From: Actinidia chinensis
Lineage: Eukaryota > Streptophyta > Magnoliopsida > Ericales > Actinidiaceae
Assembly (NCBI GenBank): GCA_009663005.1
Contig: CM018901.1
Span: forward strand, 14,444,337 to 14,458,285
Reading direction: 5' to 3'
Length of the DNA stretch: 13,949 nucleotides
Made by a program: the position numbers and the translations under genes. How positions within the stretch are numbered: position 1 is the first letter of the stretch; every line of letters begins with the position of its first letter. Positions 1-8,100 of the stretch are shown here, one piece after another. Below the pieces are notes generated by a model. The model searched no databases. It worked only from the letters and a program-made list of their open reading frames with translations, and was not told the origin of the DNA.

Positions 1-1349
1 AAATAAATGGGAAGCATCCAAATAAAAACAGAGATGATGTTGGTCAATATATTACAAATATCCATAATGGTTCGATACAAAAAAAACAGGTCCTGGCCAC
101 AAACGGCACACGTCAAAAACTCTGTATCAGTTTAATATACAAGTTTACAAATAACAGAGTTCAAAAACATAAAAGGTCCTTATACTATCGCACAGTACCG
201 GACGACAAAACTCAGTATGCTAGGGCCCCACGCCCTCAATCGTGTCCTCTCTCATTTTTAACTCACCTGAAATGGGTTAGTTCGACGACGTTTAAAGCAC
301 TAGGCTAAGTGTGAGTCAGGTATTAAAACATACATCACCCATGAAAAATATATGAAAATAAGGTTTCATTTAAAAAATAGTAATGAAACCGTTCTGTCCA
401 GCCATGGCTCAAATAGGCCATCCTTGACTTAAGCAGAACAATATAAAATCATCCCTTCACGGGACTCATGGTCAGGTACGCAACGATTACATTCAATTTT
501 TTTATATCATATACGATTGACCATTTGCGACAACTAACCGTTTTTTCACGAAAACCACCAGGAACATAGGAGGCACCTTAAACCGTTGCGTTGGGATATG
601 AATTCAGCACAATCATTGTCATGATATCCTTATTACAGCAACCACGCTTATTCTCCCCCTAGCGCACGGGGCATCGTATGGAACATTGTTGTGTGCGATC
701 GTATAGTATGATTTAATTTCAAAATATTTTATTTTTCATAATTTAAGTATATCAAAACAAGCAGGCTTTTAACCATAAAACATATCAGTTTTTTTTTTTT
801 AAAACAAGCCATGGTTTTCACAAATAAACAGTCAATTTTATGTATGTAATACATAACCAGACTAACCGAGAATATGCTCACATCTTTCTAACACTGCAAG
901 GCTAACGTTCTGAACTAAAGGTTCTGAAATTCGGGTCCTCGTTTAATATTCGAACTGTCAGACTAATCCTCCTTGTGCGGCGCTGAATATAGTAAAATTT
1001 TACAATTTTATTTACAAAAAATTTAACAATTCGAATTTCTTTGGCAAACAGTTAACTTTCAAAAATAGGCATCGGTAATTTATTTTGATAAATCTTCAAA
1101 TGGAGATTTATTGACTTCGACTTTAATACATAATAGACTAGAACATATTTATTACTTACAGTTTAAAACTATCATAAATAAAATTTTAGTTTTGGAAGAA
1201 CTCTTTTTCAAAATTCGCCAACCTTTCCAAGTTCCTGTTCAAAATTTCATTGACAGTCAGTCGCTCAGTTATAAATTATTATAATATCGAAACCATTTTA
1301 TAAAGTCATGAAAGTAAAAATATACAATAAATTAGAACATTATAATGTT
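1..1349 (-). mobile_element. Partial Ty3/gypsy LTR, inverted relative to the LTR at 9745-12379
   Basis: Read on the minus strand, this stretch matches the long gypsy LTR further right in the window. Clear matching blocks are 1-30 (with about 12200-12230), 241-330 (with 11910-11980), 450-475 (with 11735-11765), 500-600 (with about 11630-11700) and 830-910 (with 11300-11400). Similarity is clear to about 960, weak to about 1090, and I could not align the rest up to the gap. The copy starts within the LTR's 3' part, so its end and any PBS lie left of the window. I did not find the LTR 5' terminus (it would read as GGGGTATTACA on the plus strand), so that end is lost in or beyond the gap. It differs from the other LTR by substitutions as well as indels, so it is an older or separate insertion of the same family. 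It holds no coding sequence. Confidence 0.8.
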
Positions 1350-1449
1350 NNNNNNNNNNNNNNNNNNNNNNNNNNNNNNNNNNNNNNNNNNNNNNNNNNN
1401 NNNNNNNNNNNNNNNNNNNNNNNNNNNNNNNNNNNNNNNNNNNNNNNNN
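1350..1449. other. Assembly gap of exactly 100 N
   Basis: There are one hundred consecutive N. A round 100 is a common placeholder for a scaffold join of unknown length, so the sequence at 1-1349 and at 1450 onward may not be true neighbours at this distance. The open frame that crosses it (1308-1580) is an artefact of the Ns. Confidence 0.97.
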
Positions 1450-1644
1450 AAAAGGACATAAAAATTTATGAAAAAAAGTTCACGGCAAATTTAACTCAAT
1501 TTGACTTATTTCAAACTGAACCTAATTTACCACGCACGTATAAGATGATCGATTCAAATCATCCACGTCTCAGGGGTTAAGCCCACAAGGAAAGTTTTGA
1601 TAGGATATGAAGGCATAGAGTCTCAATATAATGAGTTGATACTA
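1450..1644. other. AT-rich non-coding stretch after the gap
   Basis: I see no coding sequence, RNA gene or recognisable element here. I looked for continuation of the gypsy LTR and did not find it: neither the LTR terminus nor its conserved AATTAAT...ATTAATT motif is present. This may be host intergenic DNA or the edge of an unrecognised element. Confidence 0.5.
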
Positions 1645-1813
1645 TCCTCTAAAATGGAGGAAAAAATAGAGAATGGGTTGGAAGCACCTCCAAACTACCT
1701 TCTAATCGTCTTTTGAAAGGATTGAGAGCTCCGATAAAATGGAGGAAGAAATAGAGAAAGGGTTGGAAGTTTCTCCAACCCACCTTGTAATCTTCATTTT
1801 AGAGGATTGAGAG
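1645..1813. repeat. Two-unit tandem duplication (about 84 bp) with foldback potential
   Basis: Unit 1 (1645-1728) and unit 2 (1729-1813) share the same order of motifs: AAAATGGAGGAA, a run like ATAGAGAA, GGGTTGGAAG, CTCCAA, and a closing GGATTGAGAG. TCCTCTAAAATG at 1645-1656 is the exact reverse complement of CATTTTAGAGGA at 1795-1806, so the pair of units is bounded by a 12-bp perfect inverted repeat. Unit 2 also contains a short perfect hairpin: GGGTTGGA (1760-1767), loop AGTTTC, TCCAACCC (1774-1781). The matching stem in unit 1 is decayed. Just downstream (1822-1852) a CCTCC-rich stretch is partly complementary to the GGAGGAA motifs. This looks like a small non-autonomous foldback or MITE-like repeat, but I cannot name a family. 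Confidence 0.7.
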
Positions 1814-1852
1814 TTTCAATCCATCCTCCAGACATTCCTCCATTCCTCTATT

Positions 1853-2251
1853 TAAGAAGATGGTCACTTGATACTCTATGCTTAGAGAATGACACATTCT
1901 TTATATTTTTTATTGTATTTTGAAAAAATATTTTAAATAAATATATACATTCAATAATTATTAAATTGGTATCATTGAAAAGAGATCGCCAATATCTTTA
2001 AATTAGATCAATATTAACACTATATTTAATAATTTTTTAAATTAATAATATATTATACAATTAAACTCTCGAGCACTTTATAATATAATTATAGAATTTT
2101 GAAAAGAAATGGGCAAGGATTGGAGAAAAAGTTAGGGAATATTTAAAATAGAGATGAAAATGAAGATTTGTGTTTGGGTAGTAAGAATAATAAACATCCT
2201 CATAAACTAGGGGGTTGGTTGGAGGATGTCTACACGCGTATTTGCAAACAC
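1853..2251. other. AT-rich non-coding DNA flanking the copia 3' LTR
   Basis: About 400 bp, very AT-rich, especially 1900-2100. I recognise no gene or element. The last bases before the copia LTR, AACAC at 2247-2251, are where one copy of a 5-bp target site duplication would lie. The partner copy would sit beyond the copia 5' LTR, outside the window, so this cannot be confirmed. Confidence 0.5.
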
Positions 2252-2504
2252 TGTTGGGATTAAAAATACCAAGCGGATTTTCACCCTAATGGATCGGAAT
2301 AATACCACGCACCCAAACAAGACTAAGAAAAAATAATAAAAGGGACACAGAGATTTTACGTGGTTCGGCCAATTACGCCTACATCCACGGCACACCGAAG
2401 TGACTTCACTAAAACCAAAGTTTAGGAATACAATCTCTTCCTCACTCTTTCTCTCTCTCTTAGGCCTTAGATACATTCTTATCTTATTCTCTAGACTTCA
2501 ACAT

Positions 2505-2514
2505 CTATTTATAG
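2505..2514 (-). promoter_or_regulatory. TATA box of the copia LTR
   Basis: The minus strand reads CTATAAATAG, a canonical plant TATA box. It lies about 215 bp from the LTR 5' end and downstream of the U3 repeat array. In the full element the same motif in the 5' LTR would drive the genomic transcript; this copy is in the 3' LTR and would fire outward toward lower coordinates. Confidence 0.7.
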
Positions 2515-2560
2515 AGAAACCTAGGAAGAGGATGACTTAAGCAATGAGGTCCTTCAGCCG

Positions 2561-2695
2561 CAATCGGAGACTTAAACTTGCCGTAATCGGAGCACTTGGA
2601 CTTGCCGCAATTGTAGAATTGGCACTTGACACGCAATCGAGACTTAGACTCAGCCGACAATCGAAGACTAAGACTCAGCCGTAATTGTAGACATG
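2561..2695 (-). repeat. Tandem ~24-bp repeats in copia U3 (enhancer-like)
   Basis: Five imperfect units plus a partial sixth lie at about 2561-2583, 2584-2607, 2608-2633, 2634-2657, 2658-2681 and 2682-2695. On the plus strand each follows the pattern (C/T)AAT(C/T)G-GA-ACTT---CTTGCCG, or the variant ending ACTCAGCCG. Unit lengths are 23 to 26 bp. Short tandem arrays just upstream of the TATA box are known as transcriptional enhancers in LTRs such as Tnt1. That role here is inference. Confidence 0.75.
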
Positions 2696-2728
2696 AAATG
2701 TCAGGGATCCCATTACACATACCTAACA

Positions 2729-2742
2729 ATCTCCCACTTGGG
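2729..2742 (-). other. Copia polypurine tract (plus-strand primer site)
   Basis: The minus strand reads CCAAGTGGGAGAT immediately before the LTR start TGTTAGG. This purine-rich block abutting the 3' LTR is the standard plus-strand primer site of plant copia elements. Confidence 0.8.
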
Positions 2743-2868
2743 AGGCTGACCACCAAACGGCTACCGGGTAACTCCCACTGTTCAAAATTATTTACTCAAC
2801 CCCGATGTGGCATTACGGCTCCTCATAATAGAAGACCCACTGAAGATGAACACATAAGCTTCAGTTTC
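2743..2868 (-). other. Copia 3' untranslated stretch between pol and the polypurine tract
   Basis: Between the end of the RNase H frame (near 2870) and the polypurine tract there is about 125 bp without a recognisable domain. A similar short 3' untranslated region is normal for copia elements. Confidence 0.5.
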
Positions 2869-3590
2869 TCAATGGTCACAACTTTTGTGAACATGTCTGC
2901 AGGATTCTGATTTGTGTGGATCTTATCCAAGCTTATCAACCCTCCTCTAGGAGTGATCGGATGAAGTATATCTGATGTCGATTGTGTTTTGTCTTGCATG
3001 AAAAGCGGAATTCTTGCAAATGAAGTTGCCTTTGGACTATCGCTGTAGATAGTGCAATTCGAGTGCCTCCTTGCCCAACTATCTTATGAAACTCTGCCAA
3101 CCAACCATCTCCTTACAAGCTTCGGAGCAGCCACATACTCACGCTTCTGTGGTAGAACGACAACAATCTTTTGCAATCTCGAAACCCAATTGACCGCTTG
3201 CGCTGCCAAATGTGAAAAACATATCCAGTCGTGTCTTTCTGCCATCGACATCTCCAGCCCTGTCAGAATCGACATACCAGGTAGACGAATCTCCGAGCCC
3301 CATAACACAACGCTGATCTGAGTACCCTAAGATACCTCAAACCCCATTCAAAGCTTCCCGTGCTCCGTTCTAGGATTACTCATGAATCGGTCCTTATCAT
3401 TCCAACTGCTTGCGCCCCCCAAATCTGGCCTCGTAACAGACCATAGCATACCGAAGGCTACACAACAGCCTGACGCGTATGGTACCTTGACATGTACTCC
3501 TCTCTTCGGTATAGGTGGACTTGTTCTTTGAAGTCTAAAATGATTCCCAGGGGAGGTGCTGGAAACGGGTTTTGCTTATCAATGCTTAAA
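2869..3590 (-). pseudogene. Copia RNase H domain and connection region, frameshifted
   Basis: RNase H degrades the RNA strand of the RNA-DNA hybrid during reverse transcription. On the minus strand, across frames, I see the connection region with TRPDL (about 3428-3442). Then comes the RNase H start, where the usual Y-V-D-x-D reads as degraded SDRAGD-like residues. Next are AVNWVSRLQKI (about 3175-3215), the STTEA motif in a shifted frame, and SEACKEM. The C-terminal block includes FIRSLLEEG and NPADMFTKV (about 2885-2960). NPADMFTK near the end of pol is a strong copia signature. Several frameshifts and an in-frame stop after LLEEG break the frame. It follows the RT domain directly, as in all copia polyproteins. 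Confidence 0.85.
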
Positions 3591-4560
3591 TCTCTTTAGC
3601 ACTTGTCGATGTAGTCGGTTGTGATAGTAGTGTCAATTTATGTTGGCTCGTCTATAGTGATCAGATACCAAGGATCATCCTTCGCGGACCCAGAGCCTTC
3701 ATTGAGAATCTCTTGGATAGACTCTCCTTCAGTTTGTTAATCTCTATCCATGCTTGATCTGCAATAAGCATGTCATCCAATAAATAGGAGAATAATCTAT
3801 GATGTTTGAAACTTCTTGAATAAGCAACAATGGTCAGCATGGATCTTTGGTAACCATTTGTCAGGGAACATGAACCCATCAAACTTGATGTACCACTGTT
3901 GGGTCTTGTTTCAAAACATAACAAGCTCTCTTAAGCGGTGCACACCATATTCTCCCTTGCCCTTTTCTTCATAAACCCTCTGGTTGTCTCATATAGATGT
4001 CTTCATCTAGATCCATGAAGGAAATGCCGTTTTTACATAACTGCTCTAGGATGCAAAGTCTTCCACTGCCACAAGACTCAAGATTGTCGAATGGTTGATA
4101 ACTTCACAACAGGAGAGAAGATTCTGTAAAGATCTAACCTGCCTTTTGTTGAACCATTTTGCAACCAATCTAGCCTTGTACCTCTTCGACCACCTGCATT
4201 CTTTCAATCTATAAACCCACTTGTTATGACAGGGTCTTCTTACCCTGAGGCAACTCAACCAAATCCCATGTTTGGTTAGTTGTGAGGGAGTCCATCTCAA
4301 TCATCCATGGCTGCTCCCACATTCCACCTTTGCCTCGGCCTTCACGGCTCCTCATAACATTCTGGTTCACCATTGTCTGTAAGTAGCAAAGTACTGGAGA
4401 AATGACATGTAATCGAGCTGGTGTCTGATTCTGAGTTGTTCTGGTCAATCTTCTCAAACAGGATCAGGGGGAGGAACTGAGTTTTCTACGGTATGTTTTG
4501 ATCTCTAGGCATCAATACATCATTTTTAAAAATCTCTCAGTTCTGCAAACCCTTGCTTTT
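3591..4560 (-). pseudogene. Copia reverse transcriptase domain, frameshifted
   Basis: This would copy the element RNA into cDNA. The N-terminal part shows NQTWDLVELP then NKWVYRLKE and RYKARLVAK (about 4140-4290), a block shared by copia RTs. A later segment (3661-3924) shows SNGYQRS-like residues, then the catalytic DD at 3772-3777 followed by MLIA, then INKLKESLS and GP-RMILGI. The expected Y-V before the DD reads L-L, consistent with a small deletion or miscall at the active site. The order and spacing match plant copia RT. At least four frame changes separate the recognisable blocks. The segment 4450-4560 is the linker from integrase and has no clear domain. Confidence 0.88.
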
Positions 4561-5516
4561 GCGCTTCTGTCCGCTCATTCATCATGTCCTTTATAATGGC
4601 ATTCTCATTGAAACACCACATCTATACCTTGTGACTTTGCGGTTTTCGATGTCCCAAAAAACGATAGCCAAAGTCATTTATTCCCATAACCAATGACGAT
4701 GCACTTTTGGTTTTGATTCAAATACTTGGACCTATTTTCTACCTCATATGGAACATATGAGGACATAGCCAACTATTTTTAGGTGAGATACGTACCTTCA
4801 TTTCCGGGGGGCCCCAAAAGCTTCTTGGCAACCCACAGTTCAAAACAAAATGAGGGTCCCTCAGTTGAATTAAGTAGCAGTCGTGCTCACAGAGCTGCCC
4901 AAAATTGTGTTGGCAAAAACCAGCATGTATCCTTTTCCCTCATACACGTGCCACGGCTCTGTGATAGTTATGTTCTGCGCTCGGCAACCCATTCTGTTGT
5001 GGGATTTCCTAGGAACCGTCATTATGTCTCTTGATTCCATTACTAGCGCAGTACCTTTCGAACTCATACTGCGCAATAATCGTCCAACATTGTCTGACCT
5101 CAGCACTGCAAACTTTAAACTTGTCTCGTTCTCAGTAGTAGCTCTCCCCTTCTGAAACATCAAATACATTGATTTTTGTTCAAGAAATATATCATAGCTT
5201 CTACTAGCATCATCAATGAATGGACAAGTAAAGGGATCCACCAAAGGAACTTTATTTTAGTGGTCCCCACACATCGGTGTGAACAAAGCTTCAACCGTTC
5301 GCGCTTATGGCTCTGAAACGTTCTTTGAGAAGCGATAACTTTCTTTTGTTTCCTAGACACAATCCTCGCAAAATTCCAGATTAGTTGCTTAGTCCTGGCA
5401 ATTTTTCCTTTGTGATCATGGGCCTGTCATGGCCTTTCTCACTCATGTGTACAAGCCTCAGGTGCCATGTAGTGCATCTGGTTCGGAAAGCAGCTGCAAG
5501 TATAGTGTTCATCCCA
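4561..5516 (-). pseudogene. Copia integrase (pre-integrase and catalytic core), frameshifted
   Basis: Integrase inserts the cDNA into host DNA. From 5516 downward I see the GAG-pre-integrase region with W-H-L-R-L-x-H-M-S-E-K-G, then CEDCVSRKQKKV (about 5340-5375). These supply the H-H-C-C zinc-binding residues. The core follows: FIDDAS with first catalytic Asp at 5212-5214, then ENETSLK and LRSDNVG with second Asp at 5092-5094. Third is the VAER block carrying the Glu near 4985-5000, frameshifted. Downstream, GYG, WDIENRKVTRYR and a VVF-like end (4600-4700) mark the integrase C-terminal region. The frame is cut several times. The 5' side stops at 5516 where the gypsy LTR begins, about 70-90 codons after where the protease portion (13659 onward) leaves off. 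Confidence 0.87.
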
Positions 5517-5665
5517 TGTAATACCCCGGACCGCGAAAAAGGCATTAAAAATTAATAATCGAATTAATTTTATTATTTCGCAATAAAGTATACAATTTGG
5601 GAGAAAACGGGACACAATAATTAGACACGTTATGGAGACGCGGGTACATGCATGGAGACACGTAG
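5517..5665 (+). repeat. Truncated gypsy 5' LTR stub (first ~150 bp of U3)
   Basis: It begins TGTAATACCCCGGACC and matches the start of the full LTR at 9745-9893 nearly base for base, apart from small indels. Shared blocks include AATTAATAATCGAATTAATT, GGGAGAAAA-CGGGACACA and AATTAGACACGTTATGGAGAC. At 5666 the match ends and sequence equal to gag position 13186 begins. The remaining 2.5 kb of LTR, the primer site and the first part of gag are missing here, so this stub has no promoter TATA and no primer site. Confidence 0.9.
5550..5569. repeat. Palindromic motif near the LTR start (left copy)
   Basis: AATTAAT (5550-5556) and ATTAATT (5563-5569) are inverted around a 6-bp centre. The same motif occurs at 9780-9799 in the full LTR with no change in the arms, while surrounding bases vary by indels. 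Confidence 0.7.
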
Positions 5666-6190
5666 GTGGCAACGGATGAGATGCGAGCTCGAGATTTGAG
5701 GATGGGTTGAGACCAGAGATTAGAAGGGTATTAGGCAATGGTCATTGACAACTTATGCTGGGTGCCTAGATAGGAGCAATTATGTGGAGCAAGATTGAGA
5801 TTGAGAGAAAGAACTACTTGATAACAGCGGAGACAGAATTTTGGAGCAGAGGGAACTAGTGGGCAGAAGAAGCAGAAAACCTGAGATGCAGTAGAGGAAT
5901 TTGTGAGTAATCCAAAGGGGCAAGTGCATGTATGCATAAATTTAGAAGATACCATTGGGGTGTAGGCTGGAAGGACCAGAGTTGAAGTTAGGAATGAGAT
6001 TAGGTGTTTTCATTGTCAATGAAGTGGGACACATAAAGAGAAACTGTCCAAGGCTGAGAACAGAGGCATAGCACACCCAGGGGAGGTCCAGGATGAGGAA
6101 ATGTGAGCCAGGGAATTCTGGGAACAGGGTGGAAATATGACCAACCAAAGCAGGGACGAGCTTTTTGCACACTGATCAGGATGATGCCAG
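5666..6190 (+). pseudogene. Gypsy gag, 3' part with CCHC zinc knuckle (left copy)
   Basis: Gag forms the virus-like particle and its zinc knuckle binds the element RNA. This fragment begins mid-capsid at the fusion with the LTR stub and parallels the second gag copy (13186-13658) along its whole length. The zinc knuckle starts at 6005 with C-F-H-C. After one extra base near 6016 the frame continues N-E-V-G-H-I-K-R-N-C, giving the standard C-x2-C-x4-H-x4-C. Most differences from the other copy are one-base indels. There is no start codon region because the N-terminal half is deleted. It leads into the protease region without a clear boundary. Confidence 0.83.
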
Positions 6191-6570
6191 GAATACGAGG
6201 ACTTGGTTTGCAGGTACTCTTTGATGATTTTGTTCTTTACCTGCTTATGTATTGTTTGACACTTGATCTTTAACACACATTTGTGTCAATAACCATTTGC
6301 AAGTAGGTTCAATAGAAAACTTGAACCATTAGGCTAAGGCTAACGAGTTAGTAGTGTCACACCTATGACTAAGAGGACGGTGTGTTCAATGGTGTATCGA
6401 GATTGTAGTGTCTAATTGATGAGTACGGTGATACCTACACAGACTGATACCATTGAAAATGGAACATTTTGATGTTAATTTGGAATGGCTTATGTTGTCC
6501 AGGATGGGGCTACAATTCTTGCCTAGAGAATGTCTAATCCTTAAGAACTCAGAATAGAAAGAAGTTAGAT
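6191..6570 (+). pseudogene. Gypsy aspartic protease, inactive as written
   Basis: The protease cuts the Gag-Pol polyprotein. The active-site region reads Y-V-L-F-D-T then a TGA stop then S (Asp codon at 6258-6260). The expected motif is D-T-G-S, so the catalytic glycine codon position reads TGA instead of GGA. Two extra T bases follow. Downstream, across frames, I recognise RLNRKLEP-like and H-F-D-V residues with W-L and SRMGLQF (about 6450-6510), which correspond to the second half of plant gypsy proteases, where D-V-I-L-G-M-D-W-L is usual. It sits between the gag knuckle and RT as expected. Confidence 0.75.
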
Positions 6571-7640
6571 TGGAGGGAGAGAGAGTAGTAACTCCTCCTA
6601 TTTTTATGTCTTGGGCTTGTTCCCAACGACTCTTAAGGAAGGGTTGTCGGGTATTTGTGTAATGTATGTTGTCCCTTGTCAAGGACTTGTCTATGGCGAA
6701 CATTCCTGTAGTCCATGATTTCCGAGTATTCCTGAGGAGTTGCCAGGGGTACCTTGATAGGGCAATTGAGTTTGTGATTGAGTGGTATGCCTGAACTCAA
6801 CATTTCCAAGGCACCATACCGTAGGCTCCTGTGGAGTTTGAAGGAGTTGAAGTCCTCAACTGAAGAGTTGTTAACAAGGGTTTATCGACTAGTTTGTCGT
6901 CCCAACCCCCCATGGGGTGCACCAGTTTGTTTGTAAGAAGAAAGACGGGACATTAGGTTGTGTATAGACCTACCGAAATTGATAAGGTGACAATTAAGAA
7001 CAGTATCCATTACCACGAATAGATGATCTTTTGGGGGGGGGGGGGGGGGGAAAATCAGTTGGCAAGGGGCAAAAGTCTTTTCGAAATTTACTGCGTTCTG
7101 GCTACAATCAGTTGAAGGTGAAGTCAGAAGATGTTGAGAAAACGCCTTAGGACACGGTATGTGCATTATGAAATTCCTAGTAATGCCATTTGGAGTCACT
7201 AATGCATCCAGCCGCGTTCAGGATTGATGAATCGATTTTTAAGGATATTGGATGAGTGTGGTGATCGTCTTTATTGACGATATCCTATCTAACTCAAAGA
7301 GAGGAATCAGCATGCTGACACTTTGAGAATTGTGTTGCAGATCCTGAAAGACCAAGAACTGTATCCAAATTCAAGAAATTTGAATTTTGGCTAACAGTGT
7401 GTATTTCTGGGACACATTATTAGGCGGAGAGGGGGATTTTCTGTTGATACCCAAAAATTAAGCATTAGGATTGGCCCGAACCAAACTGTTTTTGAGTCAG
7501 AATTTCTTGGGGCTTGCGGGGTATTAGCGGAGATTTGTCAAGGACTTTCTCAAGATACAGGACCCTATGAAAGTAATTGACTATAAAGAAGGAACCGTTT
7601 TGTGTGGACGGGAAAAAGGAACAGAGTTTTCAGAGCTGAA
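6571..7640 (+). pseudogene. Gypsy reverse transcriptase, frameshifted
   Basis: This would synthesise element cDNA. The N-terminal approach shows IPVVHDFRVF (about 6703-6732), AIEFVIE and P-W-G-A-P-like residues (about 6905-6925), then K-K-D-G-T (about 6940-6950). The palm shows YNQLKVKSEDVEKTPF (about 7096-7146), YEFLVMPFGVTNA, then V-F-I-D-D-I-L with the catalytic Asp pair at 7276-7281. The thumb and connection show EEHAD-like residues, LRIVLQILKDQELYP and FEFWLT. The F-x-D-D motif is intact. A run of 18 G at 7033-7050 replaces a few codons between the I-D-D-L block and the K-V-F-S-K block. Frame changes occur roughly every 50-100 bases. Confidence 0.9.
7033..7050 (+). repeat. Run of 18 G inside the gypsy RT
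   Basis: Eighteen consecutive G interrupt the RT reading frame where related elements have an ordinary short peptide loop. Flanks on both sides still read as RT. A run this long at a conserved site is more likely a sequencing or polishing artefact than biology. Confidence 0.9.
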
Positions 7641-8100
7641 GAAAGAGGTTGATTTCACCACCAATACTTGCATTGCCAGATGGCATTGAAGGATTTTCAT
7701 TACAGTGATGCTTCACATCAAGTAGTGGGATGTGTACTGATGCAAAATGAGAAGTCCATTGCATATACTTCAAGACAATTGAAGCCACATAAAAGAACCT
7801 CCCACTCATGATTTTGGAGTTAGCGGGCAAGTTATTTTGCGTTAAGATATGGAGACATTACTTGTATGGGGTGAAGTGTTGAGATTTACACCGCCATAAG
7901 AGGCTTGACGTACTCTATACGGCAAAAGGAGTTGAATTTGAGGCAACGAGATGGTCGGAACTGATGAAGATTATGATATCAACATCCAACTATCATCCAG
8001 GAACGGCAAATGTGTTTGCAGATGCCTTAAGGTCGACAGGCCATCGGGACTTGAATGTGCCTGATTACAAAGCAACGGTATTTGCATATCAAATGAGGAA
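7641..8100 (+). pseudogene. Gypsy RNase H domain, frameshifted
   Basis: This domain removes RNA from the hybrid during cDNA synthesis. It opens with PDGIEGFS-like residues. A clean open stretch from 7701 to about 7796 follows: Y-S-D-A-S-H-Q, GCVLMQNEKSIAY and SRQLKPHKR. The Asp at 7707-7709 is the first catalytic residue of gypsy RNase H. Then come ELAG, KIWRHYLYGVKC, the eroded T-D-H-K site (about 7890-7905), NLRQ-R and YHPGTANVFADAL (about 7992-8030). Y-H-P-G-x-A-N-x-x-A-D-A-L is the classical end of this domain. The usual S-R after A-D-A-L reads R-S through a base swap or miscall. Confidence 0.88.

Larger units (their letters stand above)
2252..2728 (-). repeat. Copia 3' LTR
   Basis: On the minus strand the LTR begins TGTTAGGTATG (at 2728) and ends ATCCCAACA (at 2252). 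This gives the expected TG...CA termini with TGTT/AACA short inverted repeats and a length of about 477 bp, ordinary for this group. A polypurine tract sits directly upstream. The U3 part carries a tandem repeat array and a TATA box. A pyrimidine-rich stretch, CTCTTCC...CTCTCTCTC, lies near 2436-2460 on the plus strand. Open frames crossing this LTR are not genes. Confidence 0.88.
2252..5516 (-). mobile_element. Ty1/copia retrotransposon, 3' portion (integrase to 3' LTR)
   Basis: On the minus strand the order is integrase, reverse transcriptase, RNase H, polypurine tract, LTR. Integrase before RT is the order that defines Ty1/copia. The sequence resembles plant Tork/Tnt1-like elements, for example HMSEKG in the pre-integrase region and NPADMFTK near the RNase H end. 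The element is interrupted at 5516/5517 by a gypsy insertion, and its upstream part resumes at about 13659. Reading frames are broken throughout, so it cannot be autonomous as written. Confidence 0.9.

Noticed and set aside
1308..1580. A 90-codon plus-strand open frame
   Set aside because: It runs through 100 N, so over a third of it is unknown sequence. Its flanks are LTR on one side and AT-rich DNA on the other.
1450..2251. Continuation of the gypsy LTR past the N gap
   Set aside because: I looked for the LTR terminus, the conserved palindrome and U3 blocks on the minus strand and found none.
2207..2476. An 89-codon minus-strand open frame at the copia LTR end
   Set aside because: It crosses the LTR boundary at 2252 and shows no domain. 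LTR termini with U5 sequence explain it.
2561..2695. Possible CRISPR-like array of short repeats
   Set aside because: Units are directly adjacent with no unique spacers, are imperfect, and sit in the U3 of a plant retrotransposon LTR.
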